Under the pieces are notes generated by a model that made no database searches, was not told the DNA's origin, and saw nothing but the letters and a program-made list of their open reading frames with translations. The translations under genes and the position numbers were made by a program. Below, in pieces: positions 9,752 to 18,340 of a DNA stretch of 64,000 nucleotides. Source of the stretch: Samsonia erythrinae (GTDB taxonomy: Bacteria > Pseudomonadota > Gammaproteobacteria > Enterobacterales > Enterobacteriaceae); the NCBI RefSeq assembly GCF_004342665.1, contig NZ_SMBY01000004.1, positions 95,012 to 159,011 of the forward strand, given 5' to 3'. Within the stretch, counting starts at the first letter, position 1; every line of letters begins with the position of its first letter.

Positions 9752-9863
9752 AAAAATAAGAGAATTTATTTTTATCAAGATTTAGATGAAGAATACCTAT
9801 TTATGGGGATTTTTTTTGTGATCAATGTCGTGGTTTTGTCATGCTGACACCATTCAGCAACGT
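9752..9863 (-). ncRNA. Candidate RyhB-like Fur-controlled small RNA
   Basis: Read on the minus strand, a Fur box (9882-9864) overlaps a possible promoter (TTGGCA, 17 bp, GATTAT). About 30 nt later comes AAACCACGACATTGATCACA (9836-9817). E. coli RyhB has AAAGCACGACATTGCTCACA at the same distance from its start, an 18/20 match in the mRNA-pairing core. A 5' hairpin is possible (TGCTGA/TCAGCA, 9859-9842). No strong terminator follows; the AT-rich stem AAAAATAA/TTATTTTT near 9752-9775 is the best candidate. The 3' end given is therefore a guess, and the element may be a relic. Confidence 0.45.
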
Positions 9864-9882
9864 GTTAATGATAATCAATATC
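9864..9882. promoter_or_regulatory. Fur box
   Basis: GTTAATGATAATCAATATC matches the classical 19-bp Fur consensus GATAATGATAATCATTATC at 17 of 19 positions. There is no protein-coding start nearby on either strand, so its natural target is the RyhB-like element just described. Confidence 0.75.
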
Positions 9883-10042
9883 AATTCTTCGTATGCCAAT
9901 GTTGTCGTGAAGCGTGGTCTTTGAATGTGTGTTGTGGAGGGATTGGGGCCAACGCCAACGACGAATGCGCCTGATTGTATAAATTATTCTTATATTTTTA
10001 GCATGGTAATTATTTAATGCGCTATCTCTCATCAAAAAGTAG

Positions 10043-10061
10043 CCCGTGGCTATCGCACGGG
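10043..10061. other. Isolated hairpin in adhE-oppA spacer
   Basis: CCCGTG (10043-10048) and CACGGG (10056-10061) flank a 7-nt loop. On the minus strand the stem is followed by CTACTTTTTG, which resembles a weak terminator of a leftward transcript. What it would terminate is unknown. Confidence 0.35.
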
Positions 10062-10491
10062 GATTAGCGATTTATTTGTTAAATTAATAACATTTTAATT
10101 CAATGATGGTGCGGTTAAGTCATCATTTTTTCTATAAAATGTGATAAAGAATGCGGTGTTTTTTGTTTTATATCGACAAGTTTTTAAAATTTAAAAAATC
10201 GTTATAAGAAAAATGCCTTTATACCCATTTTTCATCGCGTTATTCGTTTCTTGTTTTTGGTGCAATGGGGACGAGTCTCGCAGTCTGAAAGAAATTTAAG
10301 CAACATCAATGTAAAAATATTGGCGGATACGTCCACTTTTGATAATTTCGAATTTCTCCCCGGCGTTTGTTATTCATTTATAAATTAATCTTATGATTTT
10401 CATGACTAAAGGGGAGTCTTGCTGCGCGATGTGGTGGCGTTCCCACCCATAGTGTGCGGTACGGCGTGATCTCAAGACGGGGCGTGAATAA

Positions 10492-12129
10492 ATGAAAACT
10501 CGTAAAACAGGCAGGGGCGTTGCCACCAGTATGATCGCCACTATCGTGGTGGCGTCATGCGTGAGTGCCCAGGCGGCAAATGTGCCCGCCGGTGTTGAAC
10601 TGGCAAAAGAGCAGATACTGGTGAGAAACAACGGGGCAGAGGTGTCATCTCTGGATCCTCATAAAATTGAAGGCGTGCCGGAATCGAATATTGCCCGCGA
10701 TCTGTATGAAGGATTGGTGATTTCCGATCCCGCTGGACATCCCGTTCCCGGCGTGGCGGAACGTTGGGAAAGCGATGATTTTAAGGTTTGGACGTTCCAT
10801 CTGCGTAAAGATGCCCGCTGGTCAAATGGCGCCCCGGTTACGGCGCAGGATTTCGTTTTCAGTTGGCGGCGTTTGGCCGATCCGAAAACCGTTTCGCCTT
10901 ATGCCAGCTATTTGCAGTATGCTCATCTGACCAACATCGATGACATTATCGCGGGTAAGAAATCGCCGGATACACTGGGCGTGAAGGCGCTCGACGACCA
11001 TACGTTGCAAGTCACGTTAAGCGAACCGATCCCTTACTTTTATAAGTTACTGATTCATTCGTCGATGTCCCCGGTAAATAAAGCGACGGTGGAGCAGTTT
11101 GGCGACAAATGGACGCGGCCGGAAAACTGGGTAGGGAATGGCGCTTACCGCCTTAAATCCTGGGTCGTGAATGAGAGAATCGTGCTGGAGCGCAATCCCG
11201 AATACTGGGATAACGCCAAGACCGTGATTAATCAGGTTACCTATCTGCCCATTTCTTCAGAAGTCACCGACGTGAACCGTTATCGTGCCGGTGAGATTGA
11301 CGTGACGAATAATAAATTGCCTATTGAGCTTTTTCAGAAATTAAAGAAGGAAATTCCGCAAGAAGTTAACGTTAATCCCTATCTCTGTACCTATTATTAT
11401 GAAATGAATAATCAGAAACCGCCGTTTAACGATGTGCGGGTACGCACCGCATTGCGTATGGGGCTCGATCAGGAAATATTGACCAATAAAGTCAAGAATC
11501 AGGGCGATATTCCCGCCTATGGTTACGTGCCTCCTTTTACGGATGGTCTGAAAACACAGACGCCGGAGTGGTTCACCTGGTCACAGGCGAAACGCAATGA
11601 AGAGGCGAAAAAACTGCTGGCGGAAGCGGGGTATACCGCTCAGAAACCGCTGGCGTTTAATTTACTCTACAACTCATCCGATCTGCATAAAAAGCTGGCG
11701 ATCGCCGCGGCATCGATCTGGAAGCAGAATCTGGGTGTCAACGTGAATCTGGAAAATCAGGAATGGAAAACCTATCTTAGTACCCGCCATGAGGGGAATT
11801 ATGATGTCGCGCGTGCCGGATGGTGCGCAGACTATAACGAACCGACGGCGTTCCTGAACAGTATGCTGTCAGACAGCAGCAACAATACGGCGCATTATAA
11901 GAGTGCCGACTTCGACAAGCTGATGGCGCAGGCCGTTCAGGCGAAAACGGACGAAGAGCGTGCACAGATTTATCAACAGGCGGAATCACGGCTGGATAAG
12001 GATGCAGCTATCGTTCCGGTCTACTATTACGTGAATGTCCGGCTGGTTAAACCTTATGTCGGCGGCATCACCGGTAAAGACCCGTTGGATAATTTACGGG
12101 TAAAAGATCTCTATATTATTAAGCAGTAA
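10492..12129 (+). CDS. oppA: Oligopeptide-binding protein OppA, first copy
   Basis: Periplasmic solute-binding protein (SBP family 5) that delivers di- to pentapeptides to OppBCDF. The signal peptide covers residues 1-28 with cleavage after AQA before ANVPAG. Mature-protein landmarks are RNNGAEVSSLDPHKIEGVPES, the central LCTYYYEMNNQKPPFND and the C-terminal GWCADYNEPTAFLNSML. It has 545 residues. It is followed 194 bp later by a close paralogue of identical length. The ribosome site is weak (GGGG about 9 bases upstream). Because the two copies differ in lobe residues, they may prefer different peptides; that is inference. Confidence 0.96.
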   Translation: MKTRKTGRGVATSMIATIVVASCVSAQAANVPAGVELAKEQILVRNNGAEVSSLDPHKIEGVPESNIARDLYEGLVISDPAGHPVPGVAERWESDDFKVWTFHLRKDARWSNGAPVTAQDFVFSWRRLADPKTVSPYASYLQYAHLTNIDDIIAGKKSPDTLGVKALDDHTLQVTLSEPIPYFYKLLIHSSMSPVNKATVEQFGDKWTRPENWVGNGAYRLKSWVVNERIVLERNPEYWDNAKTVINQVTYLPISSEVTDVNRYRAGEIDVTNNKLPIELFQKLKKEIPQEVNVNPYLCTYYYEMNNQKPPFNDVRVRTALRMGLDQEILTNKVKNQGDIPAYGYVPPFTDGLKTQTPEWFTWSQAKRNEEAKKLLAEAGYTAQKPLAFNLLYNSSDLHKKLAIAAASIWKQNLGVNVNLENQEWKTYLSTRHEGNYDVARAGWCADYNEPTAFLNSMLSDSSNNTAHYKSADFDKLMAQAVQAKTDEERAQIYQQAESRLDKDAAIVPVYYYVNVRLVKPYVGGITGKDPLDNLRVKDLYIIKQ

Positions 12130-12204
12130 ACTACGGCGCTGACATTGACGGTTTAATGAAAATAGCGTGAGCAAATAGCGATGAATGTGGCGTTTAACCT
12201 CTCT

Positions 12205-12239
12205 GACTCATTCCCACACTGGTGAATGGGTCGTGAGTC
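12205..12239 (+). other. Intercistronic hairpin between the two oppA copies
   Basis: GACTCA (12205-12210) pairs with TGAGTC (12234-12239) around further internal pairing. There is no T-run after it. It could stabilise the upstream oppA mRNA or be part of a regulatory leader for the second copy. Confidence 0.35.
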
Positions 12240-12323
12240 GATCCTACTTATCGCCTTCTCACCAAACAATAAATCAGTCATCGTTCGGGAAAAATGAGAA
12301 CCACAACATCACGAGGGAAAATA

Positions 12324-13961
12324 ATGACACACATCACAACGAAAAAAAGAGTCGCGGTCGCGATTGTCGCGGCGCTGAGTAGCAGCATTGCCGTTTCTGC
12401 CTTTGCCGCAAACGTGCCTGCGGGCGTTCAGTTAGCAGAAAAACAGGAGCTGGTGCGCAACAACGGCGCAGAAGTGTCCTCCCTCGATCCGCATAAAGTT
12501 GAAGGGGTGCCGGAATCCAACGTATTACGCGATCTGTTGGAAGGGCTGGTCATTTCCGACGCCAATGGTAAAACCGTGCCCGGCGTAGCGGAAAGCTGGG
12601 ATAACAAAGATTTTAAAGTGTGGACATTCCACCTGCGTAAAGACGCCAAATGGTCCAATGGCGAGCCGGTGACCGCACAGGATTTCGTGTATAGCTGGCA
12701 GCGTCTGGCCGATCCGAAAACCGCGTCGCCGTACGCCAGCTATCTGCAATATGGCCATCTGCTGAACATTGATGACATCATCGCGGGTAAAAAATCCCCG
12801 GACACGCTGGGTGTCAAAGCGCTGGACGAGCATACCCTGGAGGTGACGCTCTCTGAAGCGGTGCCTTATTTCTACAAACTGCCGGTTTACGCCGCGTTGT
12901 CCCCGGTGAATAAAGCCACTATCGAAAAATTCGGTGAGAAGTGGACGCTGCCGCAAAACTGGGTTGGCAATGGCGCATATAAACCCAAAGAATGGATCGT
13001 GAATGAAAAAATCGTACTGGCGCGTAACCCGCAGTATTGGGACAACGCCCATACGGTGATTAATCAGGTAACGTATTTGCCGATAGCCTCTGAGGTGACG
13101 GACGTTAACCGCTATCGCAGCGGTGAAATTGATATGACGTACAACAACCTGCCAATCGAACTGTTCCAAAAGCTGAAGAAAGAAATCCCGGATGAAGTGA
13201 AAGTCAATCCGTACCTGTGCACCTACTATTACGAAATCAATAATCAGAAGCCGCCGTTTAATGATGTGCGGGTGCGTACCGCGCTGCGTCTGGGGTTGAG
13301 TCAGGATATCCTGACGAATAAGGTGAAAAATCAGGGCGATGTTCCTGCCTATGGGTTTGTCCCACCCTATATTGATGGTTTCAAGGCGCAGACGCCGGAG
13401 TGGTTCACCTGGCCACAGGCTAAACGTAATGAAGAGGCGAAGAAGCTGCTGGCAGAGGCGGGCTATACCGCGGAAAAACCGTTGACGCTGAGCCTGCTGT
13501 ATAACACCTCCGATCTGCATAAGAAAATCGCAATCGCCGCCTCGTCAATCTGGAAACAGAATATCGGCGTGGACGTGAAACTGGAAAACCAGGAGTGGAA
13601 AACCTTCCTCAGTTCCCGCCATCAGGGGAGTTATGATATTGCGCGCGCTTCATGGTGCGCGGACTATAACGAACCTTCAACCTTCCTGAACAGCATGCTG
13701 TCAAACAGCAGCAGTAACACCTCACACTATAAGAGCAAAACGTTTGATGCGCTGGTCGCGAAGTCCTTACAGGTGAAAACCGACCAAGAACGCGCGGAAA
13801 TTTATCAGCAGGCCGAAGCCTTGCTGGACAAAGACGCGGTCATCGCCCCGGTTTACTACTATGCGAATACCCGGTTGGTGAAACCTTATGTGGGGGGATT
13901 AACGGGCAAAGATCCGCAGGATAATGTCTACGTAAAAGATCTTTATATCATTAAGCATTAA
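12324..13961 (+). CDS. oppA: Oligopeptide-binding protein OppA, second copy
   Basis: Second SBP family 5 peptide-binding protein, 545 residues. The signal peptide ends SAFA before ANVPAGVQLAEKQ. The chosen ATG at 12324 is preceded by GAGGG at six bases; an in-frame ATG at 12294 would add ten residues upstream of an already complete signal peptide. It is closer than the first copy to E. coli OppA in several stretches (for example SEVTDVNRYRSGEIDM). It lies directly ahead of oppB, so it is the copy in the canonical position. Both copies keep the LCTYYYE and GKDP landmark segments. Confidence 0.96.
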   Translation: MTHITTKKRVAVAIVAALSSSIAVSAFAANVPAGVQLAEKQELVRNNGAEVSSLDPHKVEGVPESNVLRDLLEGLVISDANGKTVPGVAESWDNKDFKVWTFHLRKDAKWSNGEPVTAQDFVYSWQRLADPKTASPYASYLQYGHLLNIDDIIAGKKSPDTLGVKALDEHTLEVTLSEAVPYFYKLPVYAALSPVNKATIEKFGEKWTLPQNWVGNGAYKPKEWIVNEKIVLARNPQYWDNAHTVINQVTYLPIASEVTDVNRYRSGEIDMTYNNLPIELFQKLKKEIPDEVKVNPYLCTYYYEINNQKPPFNDVRVRTALRLGLSQDILTNKVKNQGDVPAYGFVPPYIDGFKAQTPEWFTWPQAKRNEEAKKLLAEAGYTAEKPLTLSLLYNTSDLHKKIAIAASSIWKQNIGVDVKLENQEWKTFLSSRHQGSYDIARASWCADYNEPSTFLNSMLSNSSSNTSHYKSKTFDALVAKSLQVKTDQERAEIYQQAEALLDKDAVIAPVYYYANTRLVKPYVGGLTGKDPQDNVYVKDLYIIKH

Positions 13962-13972
13962 TCATATTGGCT

Positions 13973-13999
13973 GGCAGCACGTGTGTGCTGCCCGTCTTT
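13973..13999 (+). terminator. Attenuating hairpin between oppA and oppB
   Basis: GGCAGCAC (13973-13980) and GTGCTGCC (13985-13992) form an 8-bp stem with a GTGT loop, followed by CGTCTTTTATA. Placed between the binding-protein gene and the permease genes, it probably stops or slows part of transcription, giving excess OppA over OppBCDF. Confidence 0.6.
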
Positions 14000-14013
14000 T
14001 ATAGGTACGGGCA

Positions 14014-14934
14014 ATGTTAAAATTTATTCTTCGCCGCTGCTTAGAGGCGATACCGACGCTGTTTATCCTGATCACCCTCTCGTTTTTTATGATGCGACTG
14101 GCACCCGGCAGCCCTTTTACCGGCGAGCGTAATCTGCCGCCGGAAGTGATGGCGAACATTGAGGCCAAGTATCATCTGAACGATCCCATTCTGAAACAGT
14201 ACGGTAATTATTTACTGCAATTGGTGCAGGGCGATTTCGGTCCTTCATTTAAATACAAAGACTATTCCGTGAACGATTTAGTTGCGACTTCTTTCCCCGT
14301 TTCGGCAAAGCTGGGGGCCGCGGCATTCATTCTGGCGATTGTTTTTGGCGTGAGCGCCGGTGTGATCGCGGCGCTGAATCAGAATACGAAATGGGATTAT
14401 ACCGTGATGGGGTTTGCCATGACGGGGGTGGTGATCCCCAGCTTTGTGGTGGCGCCGCTGTTGGTGCTGATTTTCGCCATCATGTTGCGTTGGCTGCCCG
14501 CCGGTGGCTGGAATGGCGGGGCGCCGAAGTACATGATTTTACCCATGGTGGCGTTGTCTTTGTCTTATATCGCCAGTATTGCGCGTATTACCCGGGGATC
14601 CATGATTGAGGTTCTGCACGCTAACTTTATTCGTACCGCGCGAGCCAAAGGTCTGCCGATGCGCCGTATTGTTCTGCGCCATGCGTTAAAGCCCGCGCTG
14701 CTGCCCGTGCTTTCTTATATGGGACCGGCATTTGTCGGGATTATTACGGGTTCAATGGTGATCGAAACGATTTTCGGTTTACCCGGTATCGGGCAGCTGT
14801 TTGTGAATGGCGCGCTCAACCGTGATTATTCGCTGGTATTGAGCCTGACCATCCTGGTTGGCGGCTTAACCATTTTATTCAATGCGATCATTGACGTGCT
14901 CTACGCAGTTATCGATCCGAAAATTCGCTATTGA
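14014..14934 (+). CDS. oppB: Oligopeptide ABC transporter permease OppB
   Basis: Inner-membrane permease of 306 residues, the E. coli length. It has six hydrophobic segments (the first at about residues 10-30). The EAA loop that contacts the ATPases is seen near residues 195-230 (RTARAKGLPMRRIVLRHALK). The C-terminal half contains the typical GSMVIETIFGLPGIGQL. It starts 52 bp after oppA and runs almost into oppC. Confidence 0.97.
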   Translation: MLKFILRRCLEAIPTLFILITLSFFMMRLAPGSPFTGERNLPPEVMANIEAKYHLNDPILKQYGNYLLQLVQGDFGPSFKYKDYSVNDLVATSFPVSAKLGAAAFILAIVFGVSAGVIAALNQNTKWDYTVMGFAMTGVVIPSFVVAPLLVLIFAIMLRWLPAGGWNGGAPKYMILPMVALSLSYIASIARITRGSMIEVLHANFIRTARAKGLPMRRIVLRHALKPALLPVLSYMGPAFVGIITGSMVIETIFGLPGIGQLFVNGALNRDYSLVLSLTILVGGLTILFNAIIDVLYAVIDPKIRY

Positions 14935-14945
14935 GTGGAGGCGCT

Positions 14946-15854
14946 ATGTTTTGGCATCGAAAAAACGCTGAGGCGTTAGAGAATTTCACCGGGCAGGCTG
15001 AGGTTGAGGGACGCAGCCTGTGGCAGGATGCGCGTCTGCGCTTTATTCATAACCGCGCGGCGCTGGCCAGCCTGTTTGTGCTGGCATTGATTACCGTATT
15101 TGTCATTTTCGCGCCGATGTTGTCTGAATTCGACTACGCCGATACGGATTGGGGCATGATGTCTGCCGCGCCGGACGTGGCGTCGGGACACTATTTCGGG
15201 ACGGATTCCTCAGGGCGCGATCTGCTGGTTCGCGTTGCTATCGGCGGGCGAGTCTCGCTGATGGTGGGGGTTGCCGCCGCGCTGGTGGCCGTGATCGTCG
15301 GCACGTTGTACGGGGCGATGTCTGGCTATCTGGGCGGGAAAGTGGATTCGGTGATGATGCGTCTGCTGGAGATCCTCAACTCATTCCCGTTCATGTTCTT
15401 CGTCATTTTGCTGGTGACGTTCTTCGGGCAGAACATGTTGCTGATCTTCGTGGCTATCGGCATGGTGTCCTGGCTGGATATGGCGCGTATCGTGCGCGGA
15501 CAAACGCTGAGCCTGAAACGTAAAGAGTTCATTGAAGCGGCGCTGGTTTCCGGTGTTTCCACGCGCGGAATTGTGCTGCGCCATGTTGTTCCTAACGTGC
15601 TGGGTGTGGTGGTGGTGTATGCCTCGCTGCTGGTGCCGAGTATGATCCTGTTTGAATCCTTCCTGAGCTTTCTGGGGCTGGGAACGCAGGAGCCACTGAG
15701 CAGTTGGGGCGCATTATTGAACGATGGGGCAAACTCAATGGAAGTCTCGCCGTGGCTACTGTTCTTTCCTGCGGCGTTTCTGGTCGTTACGCTGTTTTGT
15801 TTTAATTTTATCGGCGACGGCCTGCGTGATGCCCTCGACCCGAAAGACCGCTGA
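14946..15854 (+). CDS. oppC: Oligopeptide ABC transporter permease OppC
   Basis: Second permease of the Opp importer. The N-terminal cytoplasmic stretch ends in RSLWQDARLRFIHNRAA, typical of OppC/DppC. Six membrane spans follow, with an EAA loop (KEFIEAALVSGVSTRGIVLRH written in part). The start is the ATG at 14946 with GGAGG four bases upstream, giving 302 residues exactly as in E. coli; a GTG at 14931 would overlap oppB but lacks a better site. The spacing implies translational coupling with oppB. Confidence 0.96.
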   Translation: MFWHRKNAEALENFTGQAEVEGRSLWQDARLRFIHNRAALASLFVLALITVFVIFAPMLSEFDYADTDWGMMSAAPDVASGHYFGTDSSGRDLLVRVAIGGRVSLMVGVAAALVAVIVGTLYGAMSGYLGGKVDSVMMRLLEILNSFPFMFFVILLVTFFGQNMLLIFVAIGMVSWLDMARIVRGQTLSLKRKEFIEAALVSGVSTRGIVLRHVVPNVLGVVVVYASLLVPSMILFESFLSFLGLGTQEPLSSWGALLNDGANSMEVSPWLLFFPAAFLVVTLFCFNFIGDGLRDALDPKDR

Positions 15855-15865
15855 GGAGCATTAAC

Positions 15866-16861
15866 ATGAGCACGATTGATCTAGCAGGCGCGCATGACGC
15901 GCTGCTGCATGTTCAGGATCTGCGGGTGACGTTCAAAACGCAGGATGGCGACGTGACGGCGGTTAACGACCTGAACTTCACGCTTGATGCGGGTGAAACG
16001 CTGGGGATTGTCGGCGAGTCAGGTTCCGGTAAATCACAAACTGCGTTCGCGCTGATGGGGCTGCTGGCCGCCAATGGCCGTATCGGCGGCTCCGCCCGTT
16101 TTCGTGGCAAAGAAATTCTTAACCTGCCCGAAAGCCAGTTGAATAAACTGCGCGCGGAAGAGATCAGCATGATATTTCAGGATCCGATGACCTCGCTGAA
16201 CCCCTACATGCGCGTCGGCGAGCAACTGATGGAAGTGCTGATGTTGCACAAACACATGAGTAAAAGCGAGGCGTTTGAAGAATCGGTCAGGATGCTGGAC
16301 GCGGTAAAAATGCCGGAAGCGCGCAAACGCATGAAGATGTTTCCGCATGAATTTTCCGGCGGGATGCGTCAACGCGTCATGATCGCGATGGCGTTGCTGT
16401 GTCGGCCAAAGCTGCTGATTGCCGATGAACCTACCACGGCGCTCGATGTTACGGTTCAGGCGCAGATTATGACGTTGCTCAATGACCTGAAACGGGAATT
16501 CAACACCGCCATTATTATGATTACGCACGATTTGGGCGTGGTCGCCGGCATTTGTGACAAGGTGCTGGTGATGTACGCCGGACGCACCATGGAATACGGC
16601 GCCGCGCGCGATGTTTTTTATCATCCGAGCCACCCGTATTCCGTCGGCCTGCTTCATGCCGTGCCGCGTCTGGATGTGGAAAATGAGGTTCTGGCGACAA
16701 TCCCCGGCAATCCGCCTAATTTATTGCATTTGCCGAAAGGATGTCCGTTCCAACCGCGCTGTCCGTTTTCAATGGATATCTGCCATAGCACCCCCGCGCT
16801 GGCGCCTTTTGGTGATGGCCGCTTGCGCGCCTGCTTTAGAACGATTGAGGAGGTGGTATGA
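15866..16861 (+). CDS. oppD: Oligopeptide ABC transporter ATPase OppD
   Basis: Cytoplasmic ATP-binding subunit, 331 residues. Walker A is GESGSGKS, the Q-loop is MIFQDPMTSLNP, the ABC signature is FSGGMRQRV, Walker B is LLIADEPTTALD and the switch His is in ITHDLG. The C-terminal oligopeptide-transporter extension has Cys residues in the pattern CPFQPRCPFSMDIC, which holds an iron-sulphur cluster in some relatives. The start follows GAGGAGCATTAAC. It overlaps oppF by four bases (ATGA). Confidence 0.97.
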   Translation: MSTIDLAGAHDALLHVQDLRVTFKTQDGDVTAVNDLNFTLDAGETLGIVGESGSGKSQTAFALMGLLAANGRIGGSARFRGKEILNLPESQLNKLRAEEISMIFQDPMTSLNPYMRVGEQLMEVLMLHKHMSKSEAFEESVRMLDAVKMPEARKRMKMFPHEFSGGMRQRVMIAMALLCRPKLLIADEPTTALDVTVQAQIMTLLNDLKREFNTAIIMITHDLGVVAGICDKVLVMYAGRTMEYGAARDVFYHPSHPYSVGLLHAVPRLDVENEVLATIPGNPPNLLHLPKGCPFQPRCPFSMDICHSTPALAPFGDGRLRACFRTIEEVV

Positions 16862-17892
16862 ATAACGCGGACGAAAAAAAGGTGTTGTTAGAGGTGGACG
16901 ATCTCAAAGTCCATTTTGACATCAGAGAAGATAAGCAGTGGTTCTGGCAGCCGCCGAAAAAACTGAAAGCGGTCGATGGTGTCACGCTGCGCTTATATGA
17001 AGGCGAAACACTGGGCGTGGTGGGGGAGTCCGGCTGCGGTAAGTCAACACTGGCGCGGGCTATTATCGGGCTGGTAAAAGCGACGGCTGGACGGGTGACC
17101 TGGCTGGGGAAAGACCTGCTGGGCATGAGCGAGGATCAATGGCGCGCCGCGCGCAGTGATATTCAGATGATATTTCAGGATCCGCTGGCATCACTGAATC
17201 CACGGATGACCATTGGCGACATTATTGCCGAACCGTTAAAGGTCTATCATCCTGAACTCGACCGCCAAACGGTGAAAGACCGCGTGAAAGCGATGATGAT
17301 GAAGGTTGGGCTGTTGCCGAACCTGATTAACCGTTATCCCCACGAGTTTTCGGGGGGGCAATGCCAGCGCATCGGTATTGCCCGCGCACTGATTCTGGAG
17401 CCGAAACTGATTATCTGTGATGAGCCGGTTTCGGCGCTGGATGTGTCGATTCAGGCGCAGGTGGTCAATTTATTGCGCCAGTTACAGCGTGAAATGCAGC
17501 TGTCATTGATTTTCATCGCCCACGATCTGTCGGTGGTGAAGCATATCTCCGATCGCGTGCTGGTGATGTATCTGGGCCATGCGGTCGAACTTGGCACGTA
17601 CGATCAGGTCTATCAAAACCCTCTGCACCCCTATACCCGCGCGCTGATGTCGGCCGTGCCGATTCCCGATCCCGATCTGGAACGCGACAAGCAGATACAA
17701 CTGCTGGAAGGGGATTTGCCCTCTCCGATCAATCCGCCGTCAGGCTGCGTATTCTGCACGCGTTGCCCGATTGCCGGTCCGGAGTGCTCAAAAGTCCGCC
17801 CCTTGCTGGAAGGGAGCTTTACGCATGCGGTGTCGTGTCTGAAGGTCGATCCACTGGCGCTGTTGCCGGCGGTGGAAGCCGAAGCCCAGTAA
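16858..17892 (+). CDS. oppF: Oligopeptide ABC transporter ATPase OppF
   Basis: Second ATPase of the Opp importer, forming a heterodimer with OppD. Walker A is GESGCGKS, the signature is FSGGQCQRIGIARAL, Walker B is LIICDEPVSALD and the switch His is in IAHDLS. The C-terminal Cys cluster is CVFCTRCPIAGPEC. It has 344 residues, ten more than E. coli OppF, with the extra residues at the C terminus. It ends the operon before a strong terminator. Confidence 0.97.
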   Translation: MNNADEKKVLLEVDDLKVHFDIREDKQWFWQPPKKLKAVDGVTLRLYEGETLGVVGESGCGKSTLARAIIGLVKATAGRVTWLGKDLLGMSEDQWRAARSDIQMIFQDPLASLNPRMTIGDIIAEPLKVYHPELDRQTVKDRVKAMMMKVGLLPNLINRYPHEFSGGQCQRIGIARALILEPKLIICDEPVSALDVSIQAQVVNLLRQLQREMQLSLIFIAHDLSVVKHISDRVLVMYLGHAVELGTYDQVYQNPLHPYTRALMSAVPIPDPDLERDKQIQLLEGDLPSPINPPSGCVFCTRCPIAGPECSKVRPLLEGSFTHAVSCLKVDPLALLPAVEAEAQ

Positions 17893-17917
17893 TACGCGTT
17901 ATCGGCGACGGATGTAA

Positions 17918-17943
17918 AAGGCGTCCCCTGCGGGGGACGCCTT
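17918..17943. terminator. Bidirectional terminator between oppF and yciU
   Basis: GGCGTCCCC (17920-17928) and GGGGACGCC (17933-17941) pair perfectly around TGCG, extended by AA/TT. It lies between converging oppF and yciU. Confidence 0.8.
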
Positions 17944-17961
17944 GCGTTCAGGCGAAAGCCG

Positions 17962-18285
17962 TTATTCTTTCCACAGAATGTGGCAAATTTTGTGGTCTTT
18001 TTCCCGGCAAATCAGTACGCGGGCAAAGATATCGGTAATTTCTTCACCTTCATGTTCGGCCAGCCCAATCACGACTTCCGCGAAGAAATCAGGATTCAGG
18101 TCGAAATCGACGTGTTCCGCCCAGTCTTCCGCCGGATCGTAGAGCTCGGCGCCGCCGCGCTCTTCAAATTGCAGGTTAAAGAGCAAAATATCCGCCGGAT
18201 CGAGATTATCGGCGGCAAGCTCCAAAAAGATGTCGTAAGCCTGTTCCAACGTTTCGTCTTCTGTCAGGCGATGATTCAAATCCAT
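17962..18285 (-). CDS. yciU: UPF0263 family protein YciU
   Basis: A small acidic cytoplasmic protein, 107 residues from the ATG at 18285 (AGGA eight bases upstream). It closely follows E. coli YciU (109 residues): [19 protein letters not shown] and [13 protein letters not shown] are recognisable. The family is sometimes described as a double-stranded-DNA mimic because of its acidic surface; its biological role is not established. Longer reading from 18378 is rejected because it overlaps clsA and has no family match. It lies downstream of clsA on the same strand, 55 bp away. Confidence 0.92.
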   Translation of the reverse strand: MDLNHRLTEDETLEQAYDIFLELAADNLDPADILLFNLQFEERGGAELYDPAEDWAEHVDFDLNPDFFAEVVIGLAEHEGEEITDIFARVLICREKDHKICHILWKE

Positions 18286-18340
18286 AAAACGATTCCTGTT
18301 CATTCCCAATAGCCTTATTAGAACATGGGAACATGTGTAT

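Larger units (their letters stand above)
9523..10491. other. 970-bp AT-rich spacer between adhE and oppA
   Basis: No protein-coding gene is supported here. E. coli carries ychE (marC family) at this place; it is missing. The spacer must hold the divergent adhE and oppA promoters. Structured elements seen inside are a near-consensus Fur box at 9864-9882, a RyhB-like core on the minus strand at 9817-9836, and a hairpin at 10043-10061; each is listed separately. Confidence 0.6.

Noticed and set aside
9817-9832. CRP-like half-site TGTGA within TGTGATCAATGTCG
   Set aside because: The second half does not match TCACA at the correct spacing; the RyhB-core reading explains the sequence better.
9884-9915. 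Second RyhB-core-like string on the minus strand (CACGACAACATTGGCAT)
   Set aside because: It lies upstream of the Fur box, has an insertion in the core and a much poorer match, so it is probably coincidence.
12525-13520. 331-codon minus-strand open frame
   Set aside because: It is wholly antisense to the second oppA copy and has no family resemblance.
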